The position numbers were made by a program, and so were the translations under genes. Below, one piece after another: positions 54,750-63,926 of a stretch of 64,000 nucleotides of DNA (positions are counted from its first letter, which is position 1; every line of letters starts with the position of its first letter). Source of the stretch: Doryteuthis pealeii (Eukaryota; Mollusca; Cephalopoda; Myopsida; Loliginidae); contig CM042142.1 in assembly GCA_023376005.1 (NCBI GenBank), positions 55,063,729 through 55,127,728 of the forward strand, read 5' to 3'. Below the pieces are notes generated by a model that searched no databases, was not told the origin of the DNA, and was given only the letters and a program-made list of their open reading frames with translations.

Positions 54750-54880
54750 GTAGAACATCATACAGACTGTTTCAAATTTATTAAGTCTCATCAGCGATGT
54801 ATACTAAGAATTTCCCTCTGACAGAAATCGAAACCGGGACTTCAGCAGGATAGTCAGAAACTATACTGGTTCGGCCACAA
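54750..54880 (-). mobile_element. HHR-SINE copy 3
   Basis: Minus strand: A-box-like GTGGCCGAACCAGTATAG (complement of 54,861-54,878), B-box-like GGTTTCGATTTC (54,824-54,835), then 29 nt to a hammerhead (54,755-54,800). The head shares the TGGNCGA start with the 43-kb element, although the bodies differ, so this may be a separate family with the same plan. The element may extend to about 54,960 upstream and 54,660 downstream. Confidence 0.7.
54755..54800 (-). ncRNA. Hammerhead ribozyme, type I (HHR-5)
   Basis: Minus strand: helix I ACAUCG (54,795-54,800), CUGAUGA (54,788-54,794), helix II GACUU/AAUUU with one mismatch (54,774-54,787), GAAA (54,770-54,773), CAGUCUG (54,763-54,769) as a very short helix III, UA (54,761-54,762), helix I UGAUGU (54,755-54,760). 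Helix I is six pairs including one G-U. The core is complete and helix II is the weak point. Confidence 0.7.
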
Positions 54881-55064
54881 TACAACACGGAAAAATTCCT
54901 GCGAAATTAACCTGTCAATGATACTGAGACGTCTCTACGATATGAGATGTCAAAGTGTATTAAATATATACATATATACATATATATATATATAAATAAT
55001 CTGTGGCTTCTTGTGATATGCTATTTGGTTGATGAGATTACACACAGCATCATTATATATTCTA

Positions 55065-55290
55065 GTAAAAAGTAAAGTTGGCAGAATGGTCTATTATCAG
55101 TATCATGCGGACAGCGAGAGAGTCTATTCCCTTTTCACTAGACCAGGGAGATTGTTTTTGCATCTGAGGTGGACTGCCCCACTGAGTATCAGCTCCCCAT
55201 TTTACTTATGCACTGGGTTGGCAAGGGCCAGTGTTGAACCCAGAATCTTGTGGTTTCTAGGCGGGTGCTCTATCGACTGAGCTAAATCAA
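55065..55290 (-). mobile_element. SINE-1, diverged
   Basis: Antisense: AAAAAGTAAAGTTGGCAGAA tail, CACTAGACCAGGGAGATTG body, CTATCGACTGAGCTAAATC head complement. Confidence 0.75.
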
Positions 55291-55479
55291 GCCTTGTTTT
55301 TTCTTTTTTCAAGATAGCTTTTTAATTTACAATTATAAAAATTTAAAAAAAGAATGATCCTGAGTGATTGAAAATGACTGTTTGAGATGAATATTACGCC
55401 CCCTCCCCCCACAATAGAACCTGATTGATGCTATATAAAAATGATGACCATTACATTACCATATATATTTTTTTAGTGT

Positions 55480-56190
55480 TCGTGTGGGGGTGTTTATATT
55501 TTTGTTTTCATTAGAGTCACATCTGAAAACAATTTGTTCTTCATTTCTCATTTTCTGCCCACACATTTATGTACACTGCGGATTTTTCAAAAACAATGAA
55601 AAACTTAAACATTAATGGACATGCCAAATTTTACCCTTTCATTAAAACTTAATAAAAATAAAAATACCTGTTTTTTGTTTTTTATTTATAAAAAGTTAGA
55701 CACAAAACTATATCATAGGCATGGAAATTTGTGTTTATTCATATAGATATTGAGACTTTCAATTTTGAGTTCTTTTTAAATATACACATCGCTGTTCACA
55801 CTGCTGATGTTTCAAAAAACAATGAAAAAGCCTAAACATTAATGGATATTGCAAATTCCACCCTTTCATTAAAACTTAATGAAAATAAAATAGCTTTTTG
55901 GCTTTTTATAAAAATTATACACAAAATAAAATTACAAATGAACAACATAAGAACAGTTCTTTAAAACCATTATGCTAATTAGATATCCCATGACTGTAAT
56001 ACATGCCAGTTTTTGTTTTTTTTACAAAGTGCATTTGGACCAGGCATATTAATAATTTAAGACAATGTAGGTTGTTTTGATGATATCATGAGCACAGAAA
56101 TTTGTGTTTATTTATTTAGATATCAAGACATTTCCAATTTTGAGTTCTTCTTAAATATACACATCCCTGTTTACAGTATCAGTCATTCAA
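55480..56190 (+). repeat. Interleaved local duplication
   Basis: Block X (CAAAAACAATGAAAAACTTA to TTTCATTAAAACTTAAT) occurs at about 55,586 and 55,815. Block Y (GAAATTTGTGTTTATT to AAATATACACATC) occurs at about 55,727 and 56,095. X-Y-X-Y order with unequal spacing points to an old tandem duplication with a later insertion. No gene. Confidence 0.7.
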
Positions 56191-56849
56191 TTCAATAATG
56201 CACTCAGACAAAACTAGCTGTTGGATAATATGCGGATTCCATTTTCAGATTATAAAAATTATTTATGCATGAAATGATATACAACAACTGCCTCAGTTTT
56301 TAAGAATAGATTCACTATCTGATTCCCATCATTCTCACTGTATCAACTCACAGAAAGTGAGTTCATGTGTTACATAATTCATAGGTAGCCTATGAATTGT
56401 GTAAGTAGTGTAGTTAGAACTTGAATTGAAGTTTGGAAGATTTAAATAACGGGAGTTAAGTGGAAAATTACTGTTGACCATTATAGCTATAATTAGCATG
56501 AGGTAACCTCTACTTGACTCACCCCTCCCCGAAATGCGCCAATATAAGGCGTGAGACAGAAATCAGTTTTTAGTTAGCAGTTGCCAGCTGACAGTCAGCG
56601 GGAGTGGATGCAGAGGTCCCTCGTTCAAGATGCCTGCTTCTCATCCGTGCAGTTTTAGAACCCTTTTAGGCTGGGTTTTTTTTTTCATAAAGGCTATAAA
56701 GAAAAGCCACAAAGTCTTTCTTGCTTTATTAATCAACAAGAAATGCACAGACTGCCCATCACGGAGAGAAAGAAATCAACCCACAAAAGAAACCCAATGA
56801 AGTAGAAAAGCAGAAGAACCAATCACTGTGATGCTGATAGCTTTTTTAC
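56191..56849. other. Unassigned, with possible LTR-like patch
   Basis: At 56,505-56,690 a TATA-like CCAATATAAGGCGTGAGACAG is followed by a CAGTTAGCAGTTGCCAGCTG-like stretch, reminiscent of LTR retrotransposon promoters. No ends could be fixed. Confidence 0.35.
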
Positions 56850-56854
56850 ATTAG

Positions 56855-57543
56855 TGTAGACACCTCTAATACTTTTGTTACTTCATGTTTCAGGCATTGT
56901 TGGGTGGTCTCCCTTATCCTAAGTGATCATCAGTTCCCTTAGTTCAACAATGGATAGCAAAAAATAGTTTTCGTTGACCAAATGCTATATTATTACTTCA
57001 TTTTTTGTTGCTTCTTTTGTGACATATCAACTCTTTTAAAAAATTAAAAGTGAAGGGCCATGGTATTATATATAATGCAAATAAATGTTCTCAGGACTCA
57101 AACTGTTCTTTCCAAATGTCTTTTGTTTAAAGGTTTAAATAAAATAAAAATGTTTTCCTCTGGCCTTCAATGGGTTAACCTGAATTTAACTATTGGATAG
57201 TCCAGCTGTTAAGTTGACAGGCCAGATGACAACCACTTAAGGGCTGGATATGGCCCGCAGGCCGGGGGTTGCTAACCCCTGATCTAGATGGTTGTATACA
57301 CATTCTCACTTTGTAATATGATGTATTTCCAGTTATGTAAGATGCGGGATTTACAAAGGTATTTGAGGAGATTACAACCATACAACAAGCCGGGTCTCAA
57401 GGAATTCTAACTGCCCTCACATGGACTGAAGCCCCTTCGGTGGGGGAGATGTAGACACCTCTAATACTTTTGTTACTTCATGTTTCAGGCATTGTTGGGT
57501 GGTCTCCCTTATCCTAAGTGATCATCAGTTCCTTTGTTCAACA
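56855..57543 (+). mobile_element. Short LTR element (TRIM-like), 689 bp
   Basis: Direct terminal repeats of 95 bp (56,855-56,949) and 94 bp (57,450-57,543) begin TGTAGACACC and end TTCAACA. They differ only near the 3' end (CCCTTAGTTC against CCTTTGTTC). Both ends are flanked by ATTAG (56,850-56,854 and 57,544-57,548), a 5-bp target duplication. A polypurine tract GGTGGGGGAGA sits immediately before the second repeat, and TGGATAGC just after the first is in the place of a primer-binding site. The interior has no coding sequence. This is the full plan of a terminal-repeat retrotransposon in miniature, and very compact. Confidence 0.85.
57225..57285 (-). mobile_element. hAT-type terminal fragment inside the TRIM
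   Basis: The minus strand starts CAGGGGTTAGCAACC followed by GGCCTGCGGGCC (57,241-57,281), the common end of hAT elements. No second end was found, so it is a fragment nested in or captured by the LTR element. Confidence 0.55.
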
Positions 57544-57864
57544 ATTAGTGCATCCTGGAATGCATGTATTTGAATAGAATGAGTCCCCAGGAAATTTGAT
57601 GGGTCCCAACTAAGAGTTTTTGTCTATGAACAACGAGAGCCATCTAACACCTACCTTATATCCCATACCGTATAATTCCTTTCCAAGCAAATATTGAAAT
57701 GTATTTACAGTTAGCTGGAAATGGTGGGGTAAAAAAAAAACACTGGGATGCATGGATACGGATTTTGCATCCTTTTAGATTTTTGTGACGCATGACACGT
57801 ACCTATCAGCATCTGCAATCATCACATCATTCATCACCTTCACTGTCTCTTTCTCACCATTTAT

Positions 57865-58345
57865 ATGTTGTATACTCTCTTCTTCTTCTTCTTATGATCG
57901 TCTTTGTTATCTGATGTCCTTCTTCTAGTGTCTGGAACTTTCCATTTGGGGACTTCATGTCTGGTCTTCCATTGGGGATTTCTTGTCTATCATAAGCCCT
58001 GGGTCAGGTAGTTTTTAGATAAATAACCCAAGACTTTGATTTTCCTTATATCATATTTTATTTCGACATCCCCATTCAGACTACTGTGCAGATTAAGTAT
58101 GGCAGCACGCTTAAGTGTGACTTGCTCTCTCTGTGGTTTGGCCAATACTAACTAAACTAACTCTTTCTAATCTAAACCGGAAGAAACCTTTCTTGTTTCT
58201 CTACTGATTCTCACGGTATCTACCAGAAAAGAGTTGAAGATGAGTTCAACATGTATCACTCAATCCTCCATGACATTTTACTCAAAGGCTGCTAGCCGTA
58301 ACTTATAATAGCCATTTTGGTTTCTACACTAACTGTACATCATTG
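57865..58345 (-). repeat. Dispersed repeat R2, third copy
   Basis: Diverged relative of 19,735-20,195: TGTCTGGTCTTCCATTGGGG, TTCTAATCTAAACCGGAAGA, CTGATTCTCACGGTATC, TAGCCATTTTGGTTTCTACA. It shows that R2 is a dispersed family, not just part of blocks A and C. The orientation is a guess. Confidence 0.65.
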
Positions 58346-58465
58346 TTAGGGTACTAACAATTATGTAAAATATATACCTGATATAAATGGGGTATATAAA
58401 CATGTACATTACAAAATCAAGTTTCTACAGGCAAAATAAGTCATTACAATAGATTTCCTATATGG

Positions 58466-58895
58466 GAAACATATAGGGACCATTAAAATTGGCCACTATG
58501 AGAGTTATATCAGTGCTACTATTCGGTAGCACCACTTGGACCCTAATGAAGCGCCTAGAGAATAAGCTAGATGGGAGCTGCACAAGAATGCTGCAAACAA
58601 TGTTAGACAAATCGTGGAAACAACACTCTAAAAAAAGCAGCTGTATGGCCACTTGCCCCCTATCACACAAACCATCTAAGTGACAAACAAGACATGCTGG
58701 GTACAGCTAGAGAAGTGGGGATGAACACATAAGTGATGTTCTAAGGAAACCAGCACATGGGTACGCATGCAAAGACGTACAGTTCTGCATGGATACTGGA
58801 TGCTTTGCAGAGGACCTCCTGAGAGCAATGAATGATAGGGATGGTTGGCGAGAGATTGTCATGGATATCCATGCTACTAGTGTGACAGGATGATG
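58466..58895 (+). pseudogene. LINE C-terminal fragment, plus-strand arm
   Basis: The plus strand encodes VLLFGSTTWTLMKRLENKLD and TRMLQ, then breaks by frameshift at about 58,630. In another frame it resumes with QFCMDTGCFAEDLLRAMNDR and GWREIVMDIHATSVTG before two stops at about 58,890. This order (YGSTTWTL, RLE-KLD, RTRHAGH-like middle, CxDTGC, EDLxxAMNDRxxW) is the conserved C-terminal end of a LINE family common in invertebrate genomes. Reverse transcriptase and endonuclease domains are absent. The copy is a truncated, frameshifted relic. It is followed tail to tail by an inverted partial copy, so the two form a long inverted repeat. The clade is not assigned. Confidence 0.8.
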
Positions 58896-58904
58896 AAAGG
58901 TTGT

Positions 58905-59240
58905 TGCTTTTAAATGGATTATCATCATCATTATCGAGGCAAGCCAACAGCACAGATTCCTTTAACTCTAGCCATCCATCCCTATCGGCCATTGCCCTTG
59001 GCAAGTCCTCTTGTTCGTCTCACCTGGATGGTCTGTGTGATAGGGGGCAAGTGACCATACAGCTGCTTTCTATTAGGGTGTTGTTTCCACGATTTGTCTA
59101 ATATTGCACGTAGCATTCTTGTACAGCTCCTATCTAGCTTATTCTCAAGGCACTTCATTAGGGTCAAATTGGTGCTACCATACAGTAGTACTGACATAAC
59201 TCATAAGGGCCAATTTTAATGGTCCCTATATGTTTCCCTT
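58905..59240 (-). pseudogene. LINE C-terminal fragment, inverted arm
   Basis: The minus strand encodes MSVLLYGSTNLTLMKCLENK, then TRMLRAILDKSWKQHP and QLYGHLPPITQTIQVRRTRG. It then skips the middle and continues with a diverged version of the DR-DGW region, ending at the shared centre near 58,900. It starts at the same base as the plus arm (GGGAAACATATAGGGACC at 58,466 and, as complement, about 59,237). Different gaps in the two arms show that they diverged after, or were joined from, separate insertions. Confidence 0.75.
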
Positions 59241-59249
59241 AGTAATAAC

Positions 59250-59432
59250 TTAATATGGCCTCTCCAACCGACAGTCTATTCTAAGTACGAGCCAAAGTGG
59301 AGTATTGCATGTCATGGATAGTTCAGCCACCAGGGTTCATCCTTAACATCACAAGTCACCACCTACAGCATCTTACTCCTATGCAGAGGTACAGTCTGTG
59401 TATTCTAAAGCCCCCACCAACAGGGCTGTTAA
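59250..59432 (-). mobile_element. SINE-3 5' half
   Basis: GGCCTCTCCAACCGACAGTC, GGAGTATTGCATGTCATGGA, CTATGCAGAGGTACAGTCTG and CAACAGGGCTG match the sense 5' half of the complete SINE-3, antisense here. The inverted LINE has replaced the rest. Confidence 0.7.
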
Positions 59433-59454
59433 TCTGTTTATAGTTTAATCATAA

Positions 59455-59697
59455 GAAGTCGTCGCGGTAGCCTAATGTCAGCATCAGCCTATACAACAAG
59501 GAAGTCTATCCCCTTTTCATTAGCGCTAGATCAAGGAGACTGTTTTACATCTGAGGTGGAGCGCCACACTTACCATCCGTTCCTCACTTTACCACACAGA
59601 TCCCTGTGCTATTCATAGCGCTGAGTTGATGAGGGCCTGTATCTAACCAGTAACCTTGTGGTTCCTAGTCAGACACTCTACCGAAGGAGCTAAACGA
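59455..59697 (-). mobile_element. SINE-1
   Basis: Antisense: AAGTCGTCGCGGTAGCCTAA, CATTAGCGCTAGATCAAGGA, CACTCTACCGAAGGAGCTAA. Confidence 0.8.
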
Positions 59698-59714
59698 AAA
59701 TATATCAGGTTCTA

Positions 59715-60090
59715 AAGTGGATTGATTGATTTTAATGGCATGACAACTTGTCTAGGGTTATTTTTGCTCAAATGTTAGGGAATCATGTTCGTTGTATGTT
59801 TATATTTATATTTTTGGCATAATTGTTTCTTAAGAGGCTTTTTTGCACAAGGTCCTATTGCATATTTATTTTTAAACAGATCTAATTGACACATAGATGG
59901 GACACTAACAATACAAATACCCTGGGTCAGTGGACCTGCAAGTAATGGCAATGAAGGGGTACTCCACTCTCCCCAGAACAATCAGATACAGTTTAGTATC
60001 ATAACCAGAACACCTCTTGGAGGGGGGGGATCTTACTGCTCTGCAGAGGATACAGACAGCATATTCTAAGCCCTTTCGACAGGTTTCTTT
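59715..60090 (-). mobile_element. SINE-3 variant subfamily, long copy
   Basis: GATTGATTTTAATGGCATGA tail, variant middle GTATGTTTATATTTATATTT, core GGACCTGCAAGTAATGGCAA, and 5' end CTCTGCAGAGGATACAGACA. A (CT)n(TA)n run follows. Confidence 0.7.
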
Positions 60091-60199
60091 TAGTTTATCT
60101 CTCTCTCTCTCTGTATATATATATATATATATATATACTTGGGCAGTATTTTTTCCTTTATGCATGTTGCGTTAAACACAATGGACATTTCATGTCTGA

Positions 60200-60365
60200 C
60201 AAGTTTCTTCTCAATCTTGGCCAGTTTTTGTTAATATTAGGTTAGAGTCTATTGATTAATCAAACCAAAGTTTTCATCCCAAGTACTTTCAGCACTCCGC
60301 AGAGCCATCATCAGGGGTAGACGTAATTCATCAGACACAAAATGTCTGTTGTGCTGAACACAATA
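60200..60365 (-). other. Possible hammerhead-like relic
   Basis: The minus strand at about 60,275-60,325 reads CUGAUGA, an extra U, a GGCUC/GGAG-type hairpin, then GCUGAAAGU. It has the order of a hammerhead but the extra base and imperfect helix II make it doubtful. The host repeat is not identified. Confidence 0.3.
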
Positions 60366-60371
60366 TATAAA

Positions 60372-60622
60372 AGTAAGTAAAGTTGACGTGGTGGCCTAGT
60401 GTTGGTATCAGCCAGACAGCAAGGGAGCATCCCCTTTTCACTAGTGCTAGACCAAGGAGATTGTTTTGGCATCTGAGGTGGAGTGCCATACCTACCATCC
60501 GTTCCTCACTTTACCACACAGATCCTTGTGCTACTCATATGCTGAGTTGGTGAGGACTGGTATAAACCAGGAACCTTGGGATTCCTAAGCAAGTGCTCTA
60601 CAACTGAGCTAAACTGGCCCTA
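60372..60622 (-). mobile_element. SINE-1
   Basis: Antisense: AAGTAAGTAAAGTTGACGTG, CACTAGTGCTAGACCAAGGA, head complement CTACAACTGAGCTAAACTGG. TA-rich tail on both sides. Confidence 0.8.
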
Positions 60623-60834
60623 ACACAAATATACATATATATATATTATTATGGACTCTCTCGTCGATTTTCACCACATGAGGGTTCACACACACACAAT
60701 GAACACCCACACAGTGATTTGTTTATAGTGGTGAAGGTTTGTGTTGGACCATCCACACTTTTTGGCACAGTCGATAGGAAAGAATTGGTGCATCAAGGGT
60801 TGCCACAAACCCAATCAACGACCGACCTGGGGAA
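60623..60834. other. Unassigned sequence
   Basis: No second copy seen in this window and no coding signal. Confidence 0.4.
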
Positions 60835-61057
60835 TTTTGAATTCAGAGTTATCCTTCTCCTAGACTGGTTACCTACCCAAGGTTGAAGGGCCCAGTCTGC
60901 TCTTCTATTTAACCCATAGCTGGAGGGTAATATATGGATTCATACCTTTCCCAAGGTATTAGCGCTATGTGAAATGCCAACAGCTTCGTCTAGGAATTGA
61001 ACTCGAATCGATGAGTCCATTTCCCACGACTTTAACCACTAGCCTATGCGCCTCCAT
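60835..61057 (-). mobile_element. SINE-2
   Basis: Plus strand: TTGAATTCAGAGTTATCCTT, TTTCCCAAGGTATTAGCGC, GGAATTGAACTCGAATCGA, head complement CTTTAACCACTAGCCTATGC. (TA)n follows at 61,058-61,106. Confidence 0.8.
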
Positions 61058-61108
<51 letters not shown>

Positions 61109-61309
61109 ACATGAATAATCTAAACACAAAATACTATGATCAAATAGTTTAGGGACATCCAATTATCTGTCCTTTTTTTAAAAAAAATAAATAAGGCTCG
61201 AATAAATATAAGCACAAATGAAAAACCTATAAATATGAATAGCTCATTTGAGAGAAAACCAATTGTTAAAAAAAAACAACAAAAAAGACAACAACATACC
61301 TACAGGGTA

Positions 61310-61800
61310 TCAAATGCAGTTAGATTATATACTGCTTCCAATACAATTTTTTCCCTGCCAATCCACCATATTATTATCGATGTTCAACGTTAGTGCTCAA
61401 CCTTATATTCCTCGTTCTCAATGGGACAAGATCTGGCAGCTGGACTGACAACCAGAGCATCTCATTGTCTTCACTGTAGGCTCCAACTAGTTTGGCAATG
61501 TGTTTCAAGTCATTATCATGCTGAAAAATCTATAACAAACCCACATAATTTTGTGTGTATGGTAGCACATAACCTTATTCCTAGATAAGGAAATTATAGA
61601 TAGTACGTCTTAATTCAATCCAACAGACTGATATACAACTGCACATAAACACTCCCTTCCTCTGGGCTTAACTGTTCTAATTCAGTGTGGGTGAGGCACT
61701 CTTTTACTTAACCCTCGTGTAATGTACCTTCAACCATCAGATCTGAAGATGTTAAATTCTGAGTTGTCACTTCATATCAATTTCCAAGTCTTCTAGTCTT
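61310..61800 (-). pseudogene. Tc1-type transposase relic
   Basis: The minus strand carries two diagnostic pieces of Tc1 transposase. Near 61,743-61,759 it encodes EFNIFRSDG, stop, RYITRGLSKRV, stop, IRTVKP, matching the Tc1 pattern S-x-F-N-x-F-x-S-D-G-x-x-Y-V-R-R that carries the first catalytic Asp region. Near 61,506-61,528 it encodes FQHDNDLKHIAK, matching the FQQDNDPKHT region with the second catalytic Asp. It then runs into LPDLVPLRT, in the place of SPDLNPIE with the third acidic residue, here apparently lost. The intervening GGGSVMVWG motif is destroyed by frameshift. Stops and frameshifts show a dead copy. No terminal repeats were located. Confidence 0.8.
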
Positions 61801-61858
61801 TATGCTCTTTGGCAATTGGATGACTTCTTTGAAGAAAACAAAATTGCTTTTTTTTTTG

Positions 61859-62830
61859 CAGGCCACCTGTATGATGAACCAAGATTGCTTTAAGCAATTT
61901 ACAAACGAGTACTGGAAAGTTCTCACCCTAACCAAGTAAGGGATGATCACTTGTTTGCTGTTTTTGTTTTTTTTTAATTTCTTTTGTTTAATTTTTAGGG
62001 AGAGGGTGAAAAAATTGGTTGGCTGAATTTTACTGCATATCAACCATTGTTGGGTTATTTTATGCCAAAGACATTTTGTTTAATTCATTCTTGATGGATA
62101 TTCAAATTTTTTTTATTCTAACTCAGTTTTTCTATTCAACCCATAGATGGGACCCTAAGTGGTACTATGCTCTATGTCAGAGTGGACCTGGGAGTAATAG
62201 TGATGAAGGGGTACTCCACACTCCCCAGACCTCCAGAATTGGAACCTCACCATTAACTGCAGTTTAATGTCATACCCAGGACAATAAGACCCTCAGCCAC
62301 CACCTTCTAGCACATATGATAAAAAGGGTTGGTTTGCCATAAGGGGAATAAGGTTGGGAAAATCATGTGCTAGGATTTGATGTAACCAGCTGATTGATCA
62401 CAGGAGGTCTCTATGACTGCCTGTCTAGCCTAAGTAATGGTTAAAGTGGAGTGTTGCATGTCATGGACTGCTCACAGCCACCAAGGTTTTATTCTTAAGC
62501 ATCATGGGTTTCTACTCACGCCCATAGGGGAAGGGGAATCTTACTTCTCTGCAGAAGTGCAGTTGGTGTATACTAAAGCCCCAGCCAACAGGGCTGACCA
62601 CCTGTATGATGAACCAAGATTGCTTTAGGAAATTTACAAAGGTGCACTGGAAAGTTCCTGCCCCAATCAAGCTAATGATGATTTTTTACATTTTTTTTTT
62701 ATTAAATCCTTTATTTAATTTTTTAGGGAGAGGGTGAAAGAATTGGTTTGGTTTACTTTGTTTAACAGCATATCAAACCCTTCTGGGTTATTTAATGCCA
62801 AAATTTGATTCATTTATAAATGTTTGATCA
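61859..62830. repeat. 738-bp tandem duplication carrying SINE-3
   Basis: The block CACCTGTATGATGAACCAAG through AGGGAGAGGGTGAAAAAATT occurs at about 61,863-62,012 and again at 62,600-62,748. Each is followed by a SINE-3 tail (ATTGGTTGG...CATATCAACC). The first SINE-3 (62,012-62,597, antisense) is long and the second stops after about 80 bp. Confidence 0.8.
62012..62597 (-). mobile_element. SINE-3, nearly complete
   Basis: Antisense copy with tail AATTGGTTGGCTGAATTTTA, core GGGACCCTAAGTGGTACTAT, middle CCTTCTAGCACATATGATAA, and 5' side TGCATGTCATGGACTGCTCA to CCCAGCCAACAGGGCTGA. Frames of 82 and 63 codons inside are not genes. Confidence 0.8.
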
Positions 62831-62928
62831 TAATCATATTTTCAATGTTTTATTGCATTTTTTTTTAAATTGACTTTTTATTTCTTATAATCATGTTATC
62901 AAGTATTCCTATCTAATATAAATAATTT

Positions 62929-62973
<45 letters not shown>

Positions 62974-62975
62974 AG
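62929..62975. repeat. (CA)n microsatellite with TA end
   Basis: About 19 CA units followed by TATATA, abutting the hammerhead element. Confidence 0.9.
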
Positions 62976-63295
62976 TAAGCCTAATGAGTCAGAGAATATC
63001 TACCTAGGTTTCTCCTAATAGATCATCAGGATAATTCTAACTTATCATTATTACTTTATTATTATCTATTAGCTCTACTTTTTGTATTGAGCACTTTAGT
63101 ATATTTAGCTTAGGCACCTCTTACAGTATTTTTTTCTGTTGGCCATTTTTATAGTACCATCTGATTTTTTTCAGGAGGTGCAGATGATTTGGTCTTTTCT
63201 TTTTTTTTTTCTCCAGGGAAAAGTTTGTATTGTGTAATTACAAACTATAAACCTGGGAGTTTTTTTTTGTACTGTTGGAGTTTAGAAATAATATA
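62976..63295 (-). mobile_element. Hammerhead element family P, copy at 63.0 kb
   Basis: Shares with the 12.3-kb copy the blocks GTAAGCCTAATGAGTCAGAG, CTTTTTGTATTGAGCAC, GAGGTGCAGATGATTTGGTC and GTGTAATTACAAACTATAAA. The hammerhead half is inverted relative to the body when compared with 12.3 kb, consistent with a foldback arrangement. Confidence 0.65.
62994..63037 (-). ncRNA. Hammerhead ribozyme, intact core (HHR-6)
   Basis: Minus strand: helix I GAAUUAUC (63,030-63,037) pairs with GAUAUUC (62,994-63,000) over seven pairs with one bulged U. CUGAUGA is 63,023-63,029, helix II UCU/GGA with an AUUA loop 63,013-63,022, GAAA 63,009-63,012, palindromic helix III CCU/AGG 63,003-63,008, and cleavage dinucleotide UA 63,001-63,002. 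All core bases are present. Confidence 0.8.
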
Positions 63296-63329
63296 TATAT
63301 ATATAATATATTATATATTATATATATAT

Positions 63330-63668
63330 ATAAGTATAGATAAAATGATATGAAAACACACAATGCTGTTAAAATGAAAATATTTTATATCATATTCATA
63401 GCTAATATTGAACAATATTTCGATTTATAAAAGCTTGTTTTTAATCCGGACTCATCAAGAGAGAAGCAGAAAATAATTTAAATTCAAAACAAAAAACATT
63501 GATGTTCCAAAAAGCATGCAAGTCATGCAATTGTTTCGTCATTAGCACATCCGCTACGTGTTTCTAAGCCAACAACATAATTTGTATATCTTTATTGTAA
63601 CAGTTTTTATTTTTATTTTAACAGCATTGTGTGTTTTCATATCCTTTTATCTATACTTATACCATCGG
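63330..63668. mobile_element. Foldback element with degraded hammerhead-like motif
   Basis: Arms at about 63,333-63,376 and 63,613-63,655 (ATATGAAAACACACAATGCTG and complement) enclose about 240 bp. The right end GGTATAAG/GAATCCGATGG-type motif (complement of 63,650-63,675) matches the foldbacks at 11.0 and 29.2 kb. On the minus strand UUGAUGA, GAAA, UAUUG/CAAUA and UU remain from the hammerhead-like motif (63,402-63,465). Confidence 0.7.
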
Positions 63669-63684
63669 ATTCATTTCCTTACTC

Positions 63685-63926
63685 TTAACTCTTAACATCC
63701 TGTTGAGAATTTTTCTAAGTCCAGAACCCAATTCCTATAAACATTTATCAAAAAATGGCTAAAAATGATCCTTTTCATTTAAAGTTACCTGTTATTTCCC
63801 TTAAATCAAAGACTGCTAAATGTTTAATATTACATTTAAACAAAAGCTATCATTTGGGGTAGATTAGGAAAATGAATGTGACTTCTGGCCAGGTGGAATG
63901 AGGGGGTATAGGATGTTAAGAGTTAA
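63685..63926 (+). mobile_element. TTAA-flanked MITE (piggyBac-like), long copy
   Basis: A 234-bp element (63,689-63,922) between two TTAA sites, with inverted ends CTCTTAACATCC and GGATGTTAAGAG that are perfect over 12 bp. The 111-bp copy at 12.17 kb is the same family in opposite orientation with the centre deleted. No transposase is present. Confidence 0.75.
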
